Assembly (NCBI RefSeq): GCF_036250695.1
Contig: NZ_CP109427.1
Span: forward strand, 5,146,001-5,210,000
DNA from: Streptomyces sp. NBC_01497
GTDB taxonomy: Bacteria > Actinomycetota > Actinomycetes > Streptomycetales > Streptomycetaceae
Direction of reading: 5' to 3'
DNA length: 64,000 bases
Both the position numbers and the translations under genes were made by a program. Under the pieces are notes generated by a model, which worked only from the letters and a program-made list of their open reading frames with translations, was not told the origin of the DNA and ran no database searches. This document shows, in pieces, positions 44,701 through 52,397 of this stretch (position 1 is its first letter; each line of letters starts with the position of its first letter).

Positions 44701-45967
44701 CGCCCACACCCGGATTCCGGCCGGAACGGCGGGCCGCGTCCTGCGGATCGCCGACCGCGCCTCCGACGGCTGGCAGGCGACCCTCGACGGCAAGCCGCTG
44801 ACCAGCACCACCGTCGACGGCTGGGCACAGGGCTTCCAGCTGCCCGCGGGCGGCGGCACCCTCGACGTGAGCTACGACGAGCCGATCACCCACACGGCGT
44901 GGGTCTGGCTGCAGGGCCTGCTCGGCCTCGTGCTGCTGGTCCTCGCCCTGCCCAGCGGGCGGCGGGACGTCGACGACGACCTCCCGGAGGAGGCCCTGGC
45001 CGCCGTCCCGCCGGAGGCGCTGGAGGGCGAGGGCCGCAGGGCGCGCAGGCTGCGCGCGGCGGCCGAGGTGGAAGCGGCGGCCGAGGCGGCGGAGGCCGCG
45101 TCGGCGACCGGCACCGGCGTCTACGAGGCAGGCGACCCGTACGAGGCGCCGGGAACGGCGGAGCAGTACGCGAGCGGCGCCTACGGAACGCCCGAGTACG
45201 GCACCGGGGAACAGCCCCAGGTCCTGCCCTCCGAGGGACAGGACGCCGCCGGGTACGGCGAGGACGGTGACGACAGGGCCGGCTACGCCGAGGACGCCGA
45301 CGAGGAAGCGGACGTCTTCGCCCCGCACGCGCCGGCCGGCGCGTCCGCCCACCCTCACGGCTTCCCCGACCAGGACCAGGGCTTTTCCGGGCAGGACGCC
45401 CAGGGCCAGGAGACGCCCGCACCGGGCGCGGGGGACCCGCGCGACCAGGGCGTGCAGGGTCAGGGCCAGGACGCGCAGGACCCGTACGCGGCGATCCCGC
45501 ACCAGCAGTCCTACGCCGAGTGGGACACGGCCGGCGGCGGCACCTACCCCGCCGACGGCTATCCGCAGCAGGCCGGTTACCCGCAGGGCGACTATCCGCA
45601 GCAGGGCGAGTATCCCCAGCAGTACGCGGACGGGCAGCAGTACGGGAACGGCGAGCAGTACGCGAACGGCGGGCAGCAGTACCCCGACGCGCAGCAGTAC
45701 GCGGACGCCCCCTACGGCGATCAGCAGCAGTACCCCGAGCAGCAGTGGGGTTACGGCACGTACCAGGATCCGGCGCAGCAGGGCGGCACGTACGACCCCG
45801 CGCAGTACGACCCGTACGGCTACGCCCAACAGCAACAACCGCCCCAACAGCAGTCACCGCACGAACAGCAGGGCCTGGACCCCCACCACCCGTACTCCGA
45901 GGACGAGGGCCAGGACCAGGACGCCGAGAGGCGACCGCAGCACCCGGACGGGAGCAGCAACCAGTGA
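41759..45967 (+). CDS. Very large membrane family 2 glycosyltransferase
   Basis: This 1402-residue protein joins a GT-A domain (about 25-330) to a hydrophobic section of roughly 12 transmembrane helices (about 440-850) and an extracytoplasmic-looking domain (about 850-1040). The GT-A domain has VVSHDGARWLPDTL, LHDDCAP as the DxD motif, SVSSAGMLVRRDVWEELGGFD and DDVDLCWRAHAAG. A last helix (about 1044-1066) and a disordered tail of about 335 residues rich in Gln, Tyr, Gly and Pro follow. It would polymerise or extend a cell-surface glycan. It overlaps the DUF5719 gene by 4 bp. The tail has recurrent QQYxxG and YPQQ units, unlike any catalytic region. Confidence 0.9.
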   Translation: MSATTAAFVPATEGGFAPTTPPEYPRHVVTAVVVSHDGARWLPDTLAGLAAQERPVQNAVAADTGSADSSAQLLTDAFGDERVLHLARRSGFGTAVEEAVRIAPVLSPDDLPYLRRPSGWDPVSRTWRDDAYDLPELPHGEPVQWLWLLHDDCAPAPDALAELLRVADSDTYAAVVGPKLRGWYDRRQLLEVGVSIANSGRRWTGLDRREQDQGQHDQVRSVLSVSSAGMLVRRDVWEELGGFDRSLPLMRDDVDLCWRAHAAGHRVLVAPDAVLRHAEASSRERRTVDCVGRSATNPHRVDKAGAAYTMLVNARGSRLPWVLLRLVVGTLLRTLGYLLAKVPGQAVDEVMGLSATLLRPGRILGGRRDRAGSPTDFAELRSLFPPPGATIRATVEQAAASLGAGGAADAETGGSRHGVVESGPGGEDADYMEIEQFARLKKLARRPGPVLFAVLLFVSLIACRALLSGGSLAGGALLPAPSHIYDLWDRYADTWHAVGTGGTETAPPYLAILASMSVLFLGSTGFALTVLLVCSVPLAGVSAYFASRSLVPSRLLRSWAAVVYAFLPAATGALATGRLGTAILAILLPVAARAAVSAYGLRGTGRGTWRATWAYTFLLTLTTAFTPVVWPLSLLLGLGVLVLRRREIGAYGPRVLAALLTPMVLLAPWSLTLLTSPRDFLREAGLDFGTGSASALDLLGMDPGGPKAVGGILMAGVVLAALAALLRTERAFAVRTAWVAAVVALVFAVAANHSGWAGPATLVYALALLAAALVGADGARLRVAGMSFGWRQPAAALIAVLAGIAPLVAAFSWMVSGAAGPLERTDATQVPAFVAEESATSDQPRTLVLNGTSPGSVAYSLVRGEGARLGDAELTRAAGDDQKLDKVVANLVAGSGADQTTQLRGFAIRYVLLRDGAPRDMSRTLDATPGLSRLSQLDGSELWRIDQQVSRIMIVPPAGSGSAAGTGDTAQPVSVAASAIDAHTRIPAGTAGRVLRIADRASDGWQATLDGKPLTSTTVDGWAQGFQLPAGGGTLDVSYDEPITHTAWVWLQGLLGLVLLVLALPSGRRDVDDDLPEEALAAVPPEALEGEGRRARRLRAAAEVEAAAEAAEAASATGTGVYEAGDPYEAPGTAEQYASGAYGTPEYGTGEQPQVLPSEGQDAAGYGEDGDDRAGYAEDADEEADVFAPHAPAGASAHPHGFPDQDQGFSGQDAQGQETPAPGAGDPRDQGVQGQGQDAQDPYAAIPHQQSYAEWDTAGGGTYPADGYPQQAGYPQGDYPQQGEYPQQYADGQQYGNGEQYANGGQQYPDAQQYADAPYGDQQQYPEQQWGYGTYQDPAQQGGTYDPAQYDPYGYAQQQQPPQQQSPHEQQGLDPHHPYSEDEGQDQDAERRPQHPDGSSNQ

Positions 45968-47577
45968 ACCGTACGACCCTCTCCCTGGGCGGGGCCGTGG
46001 TCGCCCTCGTGGCGGTCACCGGGATCGCCTCCGTCACCTCCAGCGGCAGTGCAGGCGGCACGTCGGGGGCCGCCGCGGCGGCGCGACTGCCGGTCGAACG
46101 GTCGAGCGGGCTGTGCCCCTCGCCGGGCGACTCCGAGACCGCCGGGACGACGTACACGTCGGTCACGCCGAAGGGGGCCGCCGCGGCCCCCGGCGACGCG
46201 AACGCCGCCGCCCTCGTACCGGCAGCCGTCGCCGCCACGCCCGGCGCCGGTACCTCGGGCTCCCCCTCCGGCAAGTCCAAGGACGGCAAGGACGGCAAGG
46301 GCACCGACGACGGCAAGGGAAAGACGTCGAAGTCGCCGTCCCCGTCCAGTTCCTCGTCCGCCTCCGCACCCGCGCAGAAACCGGTGCTCTCGCTCAAGCA
46401 GCCCGGCACACCGGTCACCGCGACGGCCGGCGACGAACCGACCGCACTCGTGGGCACCGCGACCGGAGCCCTCGCCCCCGGCTGGACCACCCAGGAGACG
46501 ACCACCGAGGACGTCGGTGCCGGACGCGGCCTGCTCGGCCTCACCTGCACCGCCCCCGACACCGACTTCTGGCTGCCGGGCGCGAGCACAGCGAAGTCCC
46601 GCGAGGACTTCGTCCACCTCACCAACCCGGACGACGAGGCGGCCGTCGCCGACATCCAGCTCTACGGCAAGGACGGCGTCCTCAAGTCGGACACCGGCGA
46701 CGGCCTGCCCGTACCGGCCCACTCCAGCGTGCCGGTCCTGCTGTCCACCCTGACCTCGCAGTCCGAGGACGGCGTGACGGTCCATGTCACGACCCGCAGC
46801 GGGCGGGTCGGCGCCGCCCTGCGCGCCACCGACACCGCGACGGGCGGCGACTGGCTGACCCCGGCCGCGGACCCCGCGCCCAGCCTCGTCATGCCGGGCA
46901 TTCCGGGGGACGCCACGGACGTCCGGCTCGTGGTCTTCGCACCGGGCCAGAGCGACGCGGACCTCAACCTCAAACTGATCGGCCCGACCGGCGGCATCGT
47001 GCCGGCCGGCCACGAGTCGCTGCACGTCAAGTCAGGGATGACGGCCTCCGTCGACCTGGCGGACGTGACCCGCGGCGAGGTCGGCTCGCTGAGCCTCAGC
47101 CCCTCCGAGAGCGGCGAGGCGACCCCCGTCGTCGCCGCGCTCCAGGTCGTCCGCGGCAAGGGCGACAACAGGGAGATGGCCTTCATCCCGGCCACGGCCC
47201 CGGTCTCGGCGCGCGCGACGGTCGCGGACAACCGGGCGAAGGGCTCCACCCTGTCGCTGGTGGCGCCGGGCGCTGCCGCACAGGTGAAGGTCACGGCGTC
47301 GGCGGGCTCCAAGGGGGGCGCTCCGACGCAGAAGACGTACACGGTCAAGGCCGGCACCACCCTCGCGATCACCCCGCCCGTCCCGGACGGACTGAAGGGC
47401 TCCTACGCGCTGACGGTGGAGCCGCAGTCGGGCGGCCCGGTGTACGCGGCACGGACGCTGGCGCTGCCGCAGGACGGCGTCCCGGATTTCACGATCCAGA
47501 CGCTGCCCGACGACCGGGGCACGGTGTCCGTACCGCAGGCGAAGCAGGACCTGTCGATCCTCAAGGACGACAACTGA
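45964..47577 (+). CDS. DUF5719 family secreted or membrane-anchored protein
   Basis: This 537-residue protein starts at GTG 45964, overlapping the glycosyltransferase stop (GTGA). It begins with an uncleaved or cleavable signal segment (LSLGGAVVALVAVTGIASV). A Ser/Lys/Gly-rich linker runs over about 95-135 (KSKDGKDGKGTDDGKGK), then a large beta-rich external domain to the C-terminus. DUF5719 proteins follow giant glycosyltransferases in many actinobacteria as I recall, and their role is unknown. Translational coupling implies the two proteins act together at the membrane. Confidence 0.85.
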   Translation: MNRTTLSLGGAVVALVAVTGIASVTSSGSAGGTSGAAAAARLPVERSSGLCPSPGDSETAGTTYTSVTPKGAAAAPGDANAAALVPAAVAATPGAGTSGSPSGKSKDGKDGKGTDDGKGKTSKSPSPSSSSSASAPAQKPVLSLKQPGTPVTATAGDEPTALVGTATGALAPGWTTQETTTEDVGAGRGLLGLTCTAPDTDFWLPGASTAKSREDFVHLTNPDDEAAVADIQLYGKDGVLKSDTGDGLPVPAHSSVPVLLSTLTSQSEDGVTVHVTTRSGRVGAALRATDTATGGDWLTPAADPAPSLVMPGIPGDATDVRLVVFAPGQSDADLNLKLIGPTGGIVPAGHESLHVKSGMTASVDLADVTRGEVGSLSLSPSESGEATPVVAALQVVRGKGDNREMAFIPATAPVSARATVADNRAKGSTLSLVAPGAAAQVKVTASAGSKGGAPTQKTYTVKAGTTLAITPPVPDGLKGSYALTVEPQSGGPVYAARTLALPQDGVPDFTIQTLPDDRGTVSVPQAKQDLSILKDDN

Positions 47578-47856
47578 TGCGGCCCGTCACCTCGGGAAGG
47601 TCCCGGTCCGCACACGGCGGAACCCGGGCCGGGGCGGCCGGGGCGGGCGGACGGCCGGACCGGACACGCCGTTCGGGACGGGGGCCCGGACCGGACACGC
47701 CGTTGGGGACGGGGCCGGACGGGACACACCGTTCGCGCCGTACGGCCGGACCGGACACACCGTTCGACGAGAACGCGGAACCTGTCCCGGCCCCTGCGGG
47801 GTCCGACCCGGCCCGCGGGGGGCCATCCCACCACAGGGCGCCCGTACCCGGACCGC
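47578..47856. repeat. Convergent spacer with four copies of a ~30-bp repeat
   Basis: The motif GGACCGGACACGCCGTT recurs with small changes at 47657, 47688, 47717 and 47748, giving a period of 29-31 bp. The spacer separates the DUF5719 gene from the convergent zincin-like gene. There is no gene and no cas genes nearby, and the copies are irregular, so it is not CRISPR. Confidence 0.6.
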
Positions 47857-48288
47857 CTACTCCTGTCCGTACCGCGGATCGACGGATTCCGGCGCGAGGC
47901 CCAAAAGCTCCGCGACCTGCTCGACCACGACCTCATGCACCAGCAGCGCCCGCTCGTCGCGGGTCTTCGTCCTGATCTCCACCGGCCGCCGGTAGACCAG
48001 GATGCGTGCGGGATGCTGCTTGCCCGCCGGCAGGGAGTCGCCCAGCGGAACGGTCTCCTCCTGCGTCGGGGGCACATCCATGACCAGGAACTCCACATCG
48101 GCCAGCTGGGGCCAGCGGCGTTCGAGGCGGTCGACCGAGTCCCGCACCAGATCCTGGAAGGCCTCGGCGCGGCTGGCGGAGAGCGGCACCTGCGGCGGGG
48201 CGACCGGGCCACGCATGCCACGGCCGTGGCGGTCGCGGCGGCGCGGCCTCGGCTCGGCCGGGTGCTGCGGCGGTACGGAGCTGTCCAT
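47857..48288 (-). CDS. Zincin-like metallopeptidase-family protein, active-site motif degenerate
   Basis: This 143-residue protein belongs by overall pattern to the small zincin_1 family (RLERRWPQLADVEFLVMDVPP; PARILVYRRPVEIRT; LLVHEVVVEQVAELLGL). The expected HExxH helix aligns with EQVAE, and the nearby HEVVV lacks the second His, so zinc hydrolysis is unlikely. The first 35 residues are basic and Pro-rich. From memory, its position near manB, DUF3499 and whiB matches M. tuberculosis Rv3259. The start is taken at ATG 48288; a GTG directly before it is possible. No ribosome binding site is seen. Confidence 0.8.
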   Translation of the reverse strand: MDSSVPPQHPAEPRPRRRDRHGRGMRGPVAPPQVPLSASRAEAFQDLVRDSVDRLERRWPQLADVEFLVMDVPPTQEETVPLGDSLPAGKQHPARILVYRRPVEIRTKTRDERALLVHEVVVEQVAELLGLAPESVDPRYGQE

Positions 48289-48491
48289 CACTGACGCAGC
48301 GTACTTCGGTGGGCCCGGGCGGGGACGGTAGCAGCCGCCGCGGGGTCCGTCGGTGGGCCGCCGGGCGACCGCTCAGGGTCCACCACACCTGACAGAGAGT
48401 CAGCTGTGCTTGATCTCACACGGCGACACGGGCGGGTGACGTGCGGCTGAGTCGTCGCGGCCCGCTCAAGAGTGCGGTACCGTCCAACATC

Positions 48492-48869
48492 GTGAGCCCT
48501 GTACGTCGCTGTTCGCGCACCGCTTGCGGCCGCCCTGCCGTCGCGACGCTGACGTACGTCTACGCCGACTCGACCGCTGTCCTCGGCCCGCTCGCCACCT
48601 ACGCCGAACCCCACTGCTACGACCTGTGCGCGGAGCACGGCGCCCGCCTCACCGCGCCGCGCGGCTGGGAAGTCGTACGGCTGACGGACACCTCGGCCCC
48701 TTCCCGCCCCAGCGGTGACGACCTGGAAGCCCTGGCCAACGCGGTACGCGAGGCGGCCCGCCCCCGGGAACGCACGGCGCAGGCGGGCGGCAAGGGCGCC
48801 CCGGGCGCGGACCCGGTCGAAGTGGGCCGCAGGGGCCACCTGAGGGTCCTGCGCAGCCCCGACTCCTGA
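48492..48869 (+). CDS. DUF3499 family protein, probable zinc-ribbon
   Basis: This 125-residue protein begins MSPVRRCSRTACGRPA and contains CYDLCAEHG, so C7, C12, C42, C46 and H49 could bind zinc. Function is unknown; the family is confined to actinobacteria and, as I recall, lies beside manB in mycobacteria too. I chose GTG 48492 because the conserved block begins there. No ribosome binding site precedes it, but TACCGT at 48478-48483 would place transcription initiation almost at the GTG, suggesting a leaderless message. The upstream open frame adds 17 doubtful residues. Confidence 0.88.
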   Translation: MSPVRRCSRTACGRPAVATLTYVYADSTAVLGPLATYAEPHCYDLCAEHGARLTAPRGWEVVRLTDTSAPSRPSGDDLEALANAVREAARPRERTAQAGGKGAPGADPVEVGRRGHLRVLRSPDS

Positions 48870-49144
48870 TCCCGTGACCCGACGCGTGCTCCGCGGCTCC
48901 GACCGCTGATCCGTGACCCCGACGAGTGATCCTCGGATGCGACCGCCGATCCGCAGCCCCGACCACTGACGTGTCGGGACGAACGCCGTCCGCTCCGCCC
49001 CGGCACTGTCCGCCCCCGCACTGTCCGCCCCGGCCGGTCCGTCCTGCAGTGCCCGCTCCTTTGGTGCCCGCCGCCGCCCGGGCCGGCGCCGACGGTACGG
49101 TGAGCCGATCTCGACTGCCCGTCCGACGACTCAGGAGACACCTG

Positions 49145-50515
49145 GTGGCTGATGCGGATCTCTCCCAGCTGGTGAAGGCCTACGACGTGCGCGGGGTGTA
49201 CCCGGACCAGCTCGACGAGGGGCTTGCGGAACTCTTCGGAGCGGCGTTCGCCGAAGTGACCGGGGCACACGAGATCGTCGTGGGCCACGACATGCGCCCG
49301 TCGTCCCCCGCGCTGGTGGAGAGCTTCGCCCGCGGCGCGGCCGCCCGCGGCACGGACGCCACCATCATCGGTCTGTGCTCGACGGACCAGCTCTACTACG
49401 CGTCGGGTGCCCTGGGGCTGCCCGGCGCGATGTTCACGGCCTCCCACAACCCGGCGCGCTACAACGGCATCAAGATGTGCCGGGCCGGAGCGGCGCCGGT
49501 CGGCCAGGACACGGGCCTCATGGAGATCAGGACAAGGGTCGAGGAGATGCTCGCCACCGGCCTGCCGGACGCGGCGGACGCGGCGACGGGCCGGGTCACG
49601 ACGAAGGACACGCTCGCGCCGTACGCGGCGTACCTGCGGGGCCTGGTCGACCTGACGGCGATCCGCCCTTTGAAGGTCGTGGTGGACGCGGGCAACGGCA
49701 TGGCCGGGCACACCGTGCCGACCGTCTTCGAGGGCCTGCCGCTCGATGTGGTGCCGATGTACTTCGAACTGGACGGCACGTTCCCGAACCACGAGGCGAA
49801 CCCGCTCGACCCGAAGAACCTGGTGGACCTCCAGGCCAGGGTGCTGGCGGAGGGCGCCGACCTGGGGCTCGCCTTCGACGGTGACGCGGACCGCTGCTTC
49901 GTGGTCGACGAGCGCGGCCGGGGCGTGTCCCCGTCGGCGATCACCGCGCTCGTCGCGGCGCGCGAACTGGCGGGGCACCCGGGCGCGACGGTCATCCACA
50001 ACCTGATCACGTCGTGGTCAGTGCCGGAGGTCGTACGCGAACACGGCGGCGTGCCCGTCCGGACCCGCGTGGGCCACTCGTTCATCAAGCAGGAGATGGC
50101 CCGTACGGGTGCGATCTTCGGCGGTGAGCACTCGGCGCACTACTACTTCAAGGACTTCTGGAACGCCGATACGGGCATGCTGGCGGCGCTGCACGTCCTG
50201 GCGGCCCTCGGCGGCGGCCCGGCCCCGCTCTCGACGCTGCTGAGCGAGTACCAGCGGTACACGGGCTCCGGCGAGATCAACTCCACCGTCACGGACCAGC
50301 GGGCGCGGACGGAGGCGGTACGGGAGTTGTACGCGCGGCGGGACGACGTCACGTTCGACGACCTGGACGGCCTGACCGTGACGACGAAGGACTGGTGGCT
50401 GAACGTGCGCCCGTCGAACACGGAACCGCTCCTGCGCCTGAACGTGGAGGCGCGGGAGGCGGAGACCATGGCGGCGGTCAGGGACGAGGCCCTGAGGACG
50501 ATCCGGGCGCGGTAG
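49145..50515 (+). CDS. manB: Phosphomannomutase / phosphoglucomutase ManB
   Basis: ManB interconverts mannose-6-phosphate and mannose-1-phosphate. The 456-residue protein has the four alpha-phosphohexomutase regions: AYDVRGVYPDQLDEG at the start, catalytic phosphoserine in FTASHNPARYNGIK, the metal loop GLAFDGDADRCFVVDE, sugar-binding GGEHSAHYYF, and phosphate-binding RPSNTEPLLRLNVEA. GTG 49145 follows AGGAG by 7 bases. A long open frame runs upstream but lacks coding character. With ManA and the ManC-like enzyme it completes GDP-mannose synthesis. Confidence 0.95.
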   Translation: MADADLSQLVKAYDVRGVYPDQLDEGLAELFGAAFAEVTGAHEIVVGHDMRPSSPALVESFARGAAARGTDATIIGLCSTDQLYYASGALGLPGAMFTASHNPARYNGIKMCRAGAAPVGQDTGLMEIRTRVEEMLATGLPDAADAATGRVTTKDTLAPYAAYLRGLVDLTAIRPLKVVVDAGNGMAGHTVPTVFEGLPLDVVPMYFELDGTFPNHEANPLDPKNLVDLQARVLAEGADLGLAFDGDADRCFVVDERGRGVSPSAITALVAARELAGHPGATVIHNLITSWSVPEVVREHGGVPVRTRVGHSFIKQEMARTGAIFGGEHSAHYYFKDFWNADTGMLAALHVLAALGGGPAPLSTLLSEYQRYTGSGEINSTVTDQRARTEAVRELYARRDDVTFDDLDGLTVTTKDWWLNVRPSNTEPLLRLNVEAREAETMAAVRDEALRTIRAR

Positions 50516-50617
50516 CCGGGATCGGCCGCACGCACAGGCACGCCGCTCGGGAGCGCGGGACCCCGGGACGGCCGGGAGCGGGTCCCCGGGGGTCCCCGGC
50601 CGGTCGGACACCCCCGC

Positions 50618-52192
50618 TCAGGACGTGCCCCCGGCCGGCACCCCCTCGGGCCGCGGCGTGCGGTCGCGGAGTGGCAGCAGGAACGGTGCCGCCAGCAGCA
50701 GCAGACCGGCGGCGGCGATCGCGGTACGGGGACCGGTGATGCCGGCCAGCAGACCGCACAGCGCGGTCGCGGCCGCGGTGGCGGCCTTGGTGGTGACCCT
50801 CCACGCGGTCAGCGTCCGGGTGACGCGGTCCGTCGCGGTCTGTTCGAGGCGGTATGCCGCGAACACCGGGTTGAACACGCCCGAACAGGTGATCACCCCG
50901 AGCTCGACGGCCATGACGAGCACGAGACCGGCCGTGCCGGGACGGAGGAAGGGGAGCCCGAGCAGCCAGCACGTGCGCAGGGACCCGGTCGTGAACAGCA
51001 CCCTGTGCCGTCCGTACCGCGCGACCAGCCGGGGTGCGAGCCGCGAGCCCACCAGGCCGCCGACGCAGGGCACCGCGAACGCGAGACCGTACTGCCAGGG
51101 AGCGAACCCGAGCGGCCCGAGCATGAGGACGGCGAGCAGCGGGGACGTCGCCATGATCAGGCTGTTGACGAGGATCGAGTGGAAGAACAGCGGGCGCAGT
51201 GCCGGATGGGCCAGCAGGTAGCGCCAGCCGTCCAGCAGTCCGCCGGAGCGGCCCCGGAGCGGTGCGGTCACGGGAACCGCCGGCAGGGTCGGAGCGGTCG
51301 GTGTGCCGGATGCGTCCGCCGCTGCCTCCGCTGAGTTCGTCGCGGCGGATATGGCGGATACGGCGGATACGGCGGATGGGGGAGATCCAGCGGACGTGGG
51401 AGAGCCTGCGGACGCAGGTGATGCCCTTGGTACGGATGCCGGTGCCGGTGCCGGTGCCGGTGCCGGTGCGGGTACGGGTGCGGGTGCGGGCGTTGGCTTC
51501 GGCACGGTCGCCCCGGAGGCCTCCGCCCCGGTCCGCGTCCCGGCCGGTACCGGCCGGGTCTCCGTCCCGCCGATCGCCTGGATCCCCGCCGCCGACAGCA
51601 GGTAGCTGACCGCGTCGGCCAGTACCGTCGCCACCGGGCCGAGCAGCCCGATCGCCGCCCCGCCGAGCGGCGGCCCGAGCACGGTGGCGGTCCAGGTCGT
51701 GGACTCGAACCGGCCGCTCGCGACGAGCAGGTCCCCGGGACGCACCAGCGCTTTCATACAGGCGCCGGACGCGGCCGTGAAGGTGATGTCGGCCGCCGCC
51801 ACGAGTACGGAAACGACCAGCAGTTGCGCGAAGCCGAGCAGGCCGGACGCGAACGCGACCGGGATGCTCACCACCGCCGCGAACCGGGTCAGGTCCATGG
51901 CCACCATCACCGGCCGCTTCCGCCGGAACTCGACCCAGGGTCCGAGCGGCACCGCCACCAGCGCGCCCACGGCCGGCCCCGTCGCCGCGAGCAGCGACAC
52001 CTCGGTGGACCCGGTGTGCAGGACCAGGATCGCGATCATGGCGACCGCGTCGAACGCCAGCCACGTCCCGAACGTACTGACCGCGTACGCCGTCCAGAGC
52101 CACCCGAACTGCCGCCCCAGCGAGCGTCGCACGGATCGTCGCCCCGGCCCCCTCCCCGCCGGCCTCGCCGTCACGGTCCGCATGGAACCCAT
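50618..52192 (-). CDS. MFS transporter with a long Pro/Ala-rich central loop
   Basis: This is a 524-residue major facilitator of the DHA/EntS-like type, with about twelve helices (WTAYAVSTFGTWLAFDAVAM at the first). The loop between the two halves is expanded to about 110 residues. It contains PAPAPVPAPAPAPAPAP and ASAGSPTSAG-type repeats, encoded by GGTGCC and GCGGATACG arrays at 51345-51490. ATG 52192 is preferred since GAGGGGCAGGGG precedes it; an upstream ATG at 52216 lacks a site. It is divergent from a LysR regulator, which probably controls it. The substrate is unknown, possibly a drug or metabolite. Confidence 0.87.
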   Translation of the reverse strand: MGSMRTVTARPAGRGPGRRSVRRSLGRQFGWLWTAYAVSTFGTWLAFDAVAMIAILVLHTGSTEVSLLAATGPAVGALVAVPLGPWVEFRRKRPVMVAMDLTRFAAVVSIPVAFASGLLGFAQLLVVSVLVAAADITFTAASGACMKALVRPGDLLVASGRFESTTWTATVLGPPLGGAAIGLLGPVATVLADAVSYLLSAAGIQAIGGTETRPVPAGTRTGAEASGATVPKPTPAPAPVPAPAPAPAPAPASVPRASPASAGSPTSAGSPPSAVSAVSAISAATNSAEAAADASGTPTAPTLPAVPVTAPLRGRSGGLLDGWRYLLAHPALRPLFFHSILVNSLIMATSPLLAVLMLGPLGFAPWQYGLAFAVPCVGGLVGSRLAPRLVARYGRHRVLFTTGSLRTCWLLGLPFLRPGTAGLVLVMAVELGVITCSGVFNPVFAAYRLEQTATDRVTRTLTAWRVTTKAATAAATALCGLLAGITGPRTAIAAAGLLLLAAPFLLPLRDRTPRPEGVPAGGTS

Positions 52193-52216
52193 GGCACCCC
52201 TGCCCCTCACCGTCAT

Positions 52217-52251
52217 CCGCTGCCGCTGCCGCTGCCGCTGCCGCTGCCGCC
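52217..52251. repeat. (CTGCCG)n microsatellite between MFS and LysR genes
   Basis: Six or so head-to-tail hexamers GCTGCC lie directly upstream of the MFS start, in the divergent spacer. Slippage here would change promoter spacing rather than a coding frame. Confidence 0.6.
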
Positions 52252-52366
52252 GTCGCCGTTGCTTTCACCGTCGCCACGGACGACCTCACGCCGACCAGCG
52301 AGATCAAAGCGAGTCACGGCCCCGCGAGCAAACAACCGATATCGCGTCCGGTCACAACCGCACGTT

Positions 52367-52380
52367 GTGCGACCGCGCAC
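52367..52380. promoter_or_regulatory. LysR operator candidate and near-leaderless promoter
   Basis: GTGCG-ACCG-CGCAC (52367-52380) is a perfect 5-bp inverted repeat. Four bases on, TAGGGT (52384-52389) looks like a -10 box only 8 bases before the LysR ATG, so the transcript may lack a leader. An autoregulator bound here would cover its own promoter. Confidence 0.4.
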
Positions 52381-52397
52381 GGCTAGGGTGTGCCGCC

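Noticed and set aside
42602..45847. 1081-codon minus-strand frame opposite the large glycosyltransferase
   Set aside because: It is the antisense shadow of a gene with strong GC3 bias and gives only Arg/Gly/Val-rich sequence without domains. The plus strand carries recognisable GT2 motifs.
47657..47770. Four regularly spaced repeats that could suggest a CRISPR array
   Set aside because: The repeats and the spacers between them are both similar to one another, the period is irregular (29-31 bp), and there are no cas genes. It is a degenerate tandem repeat.
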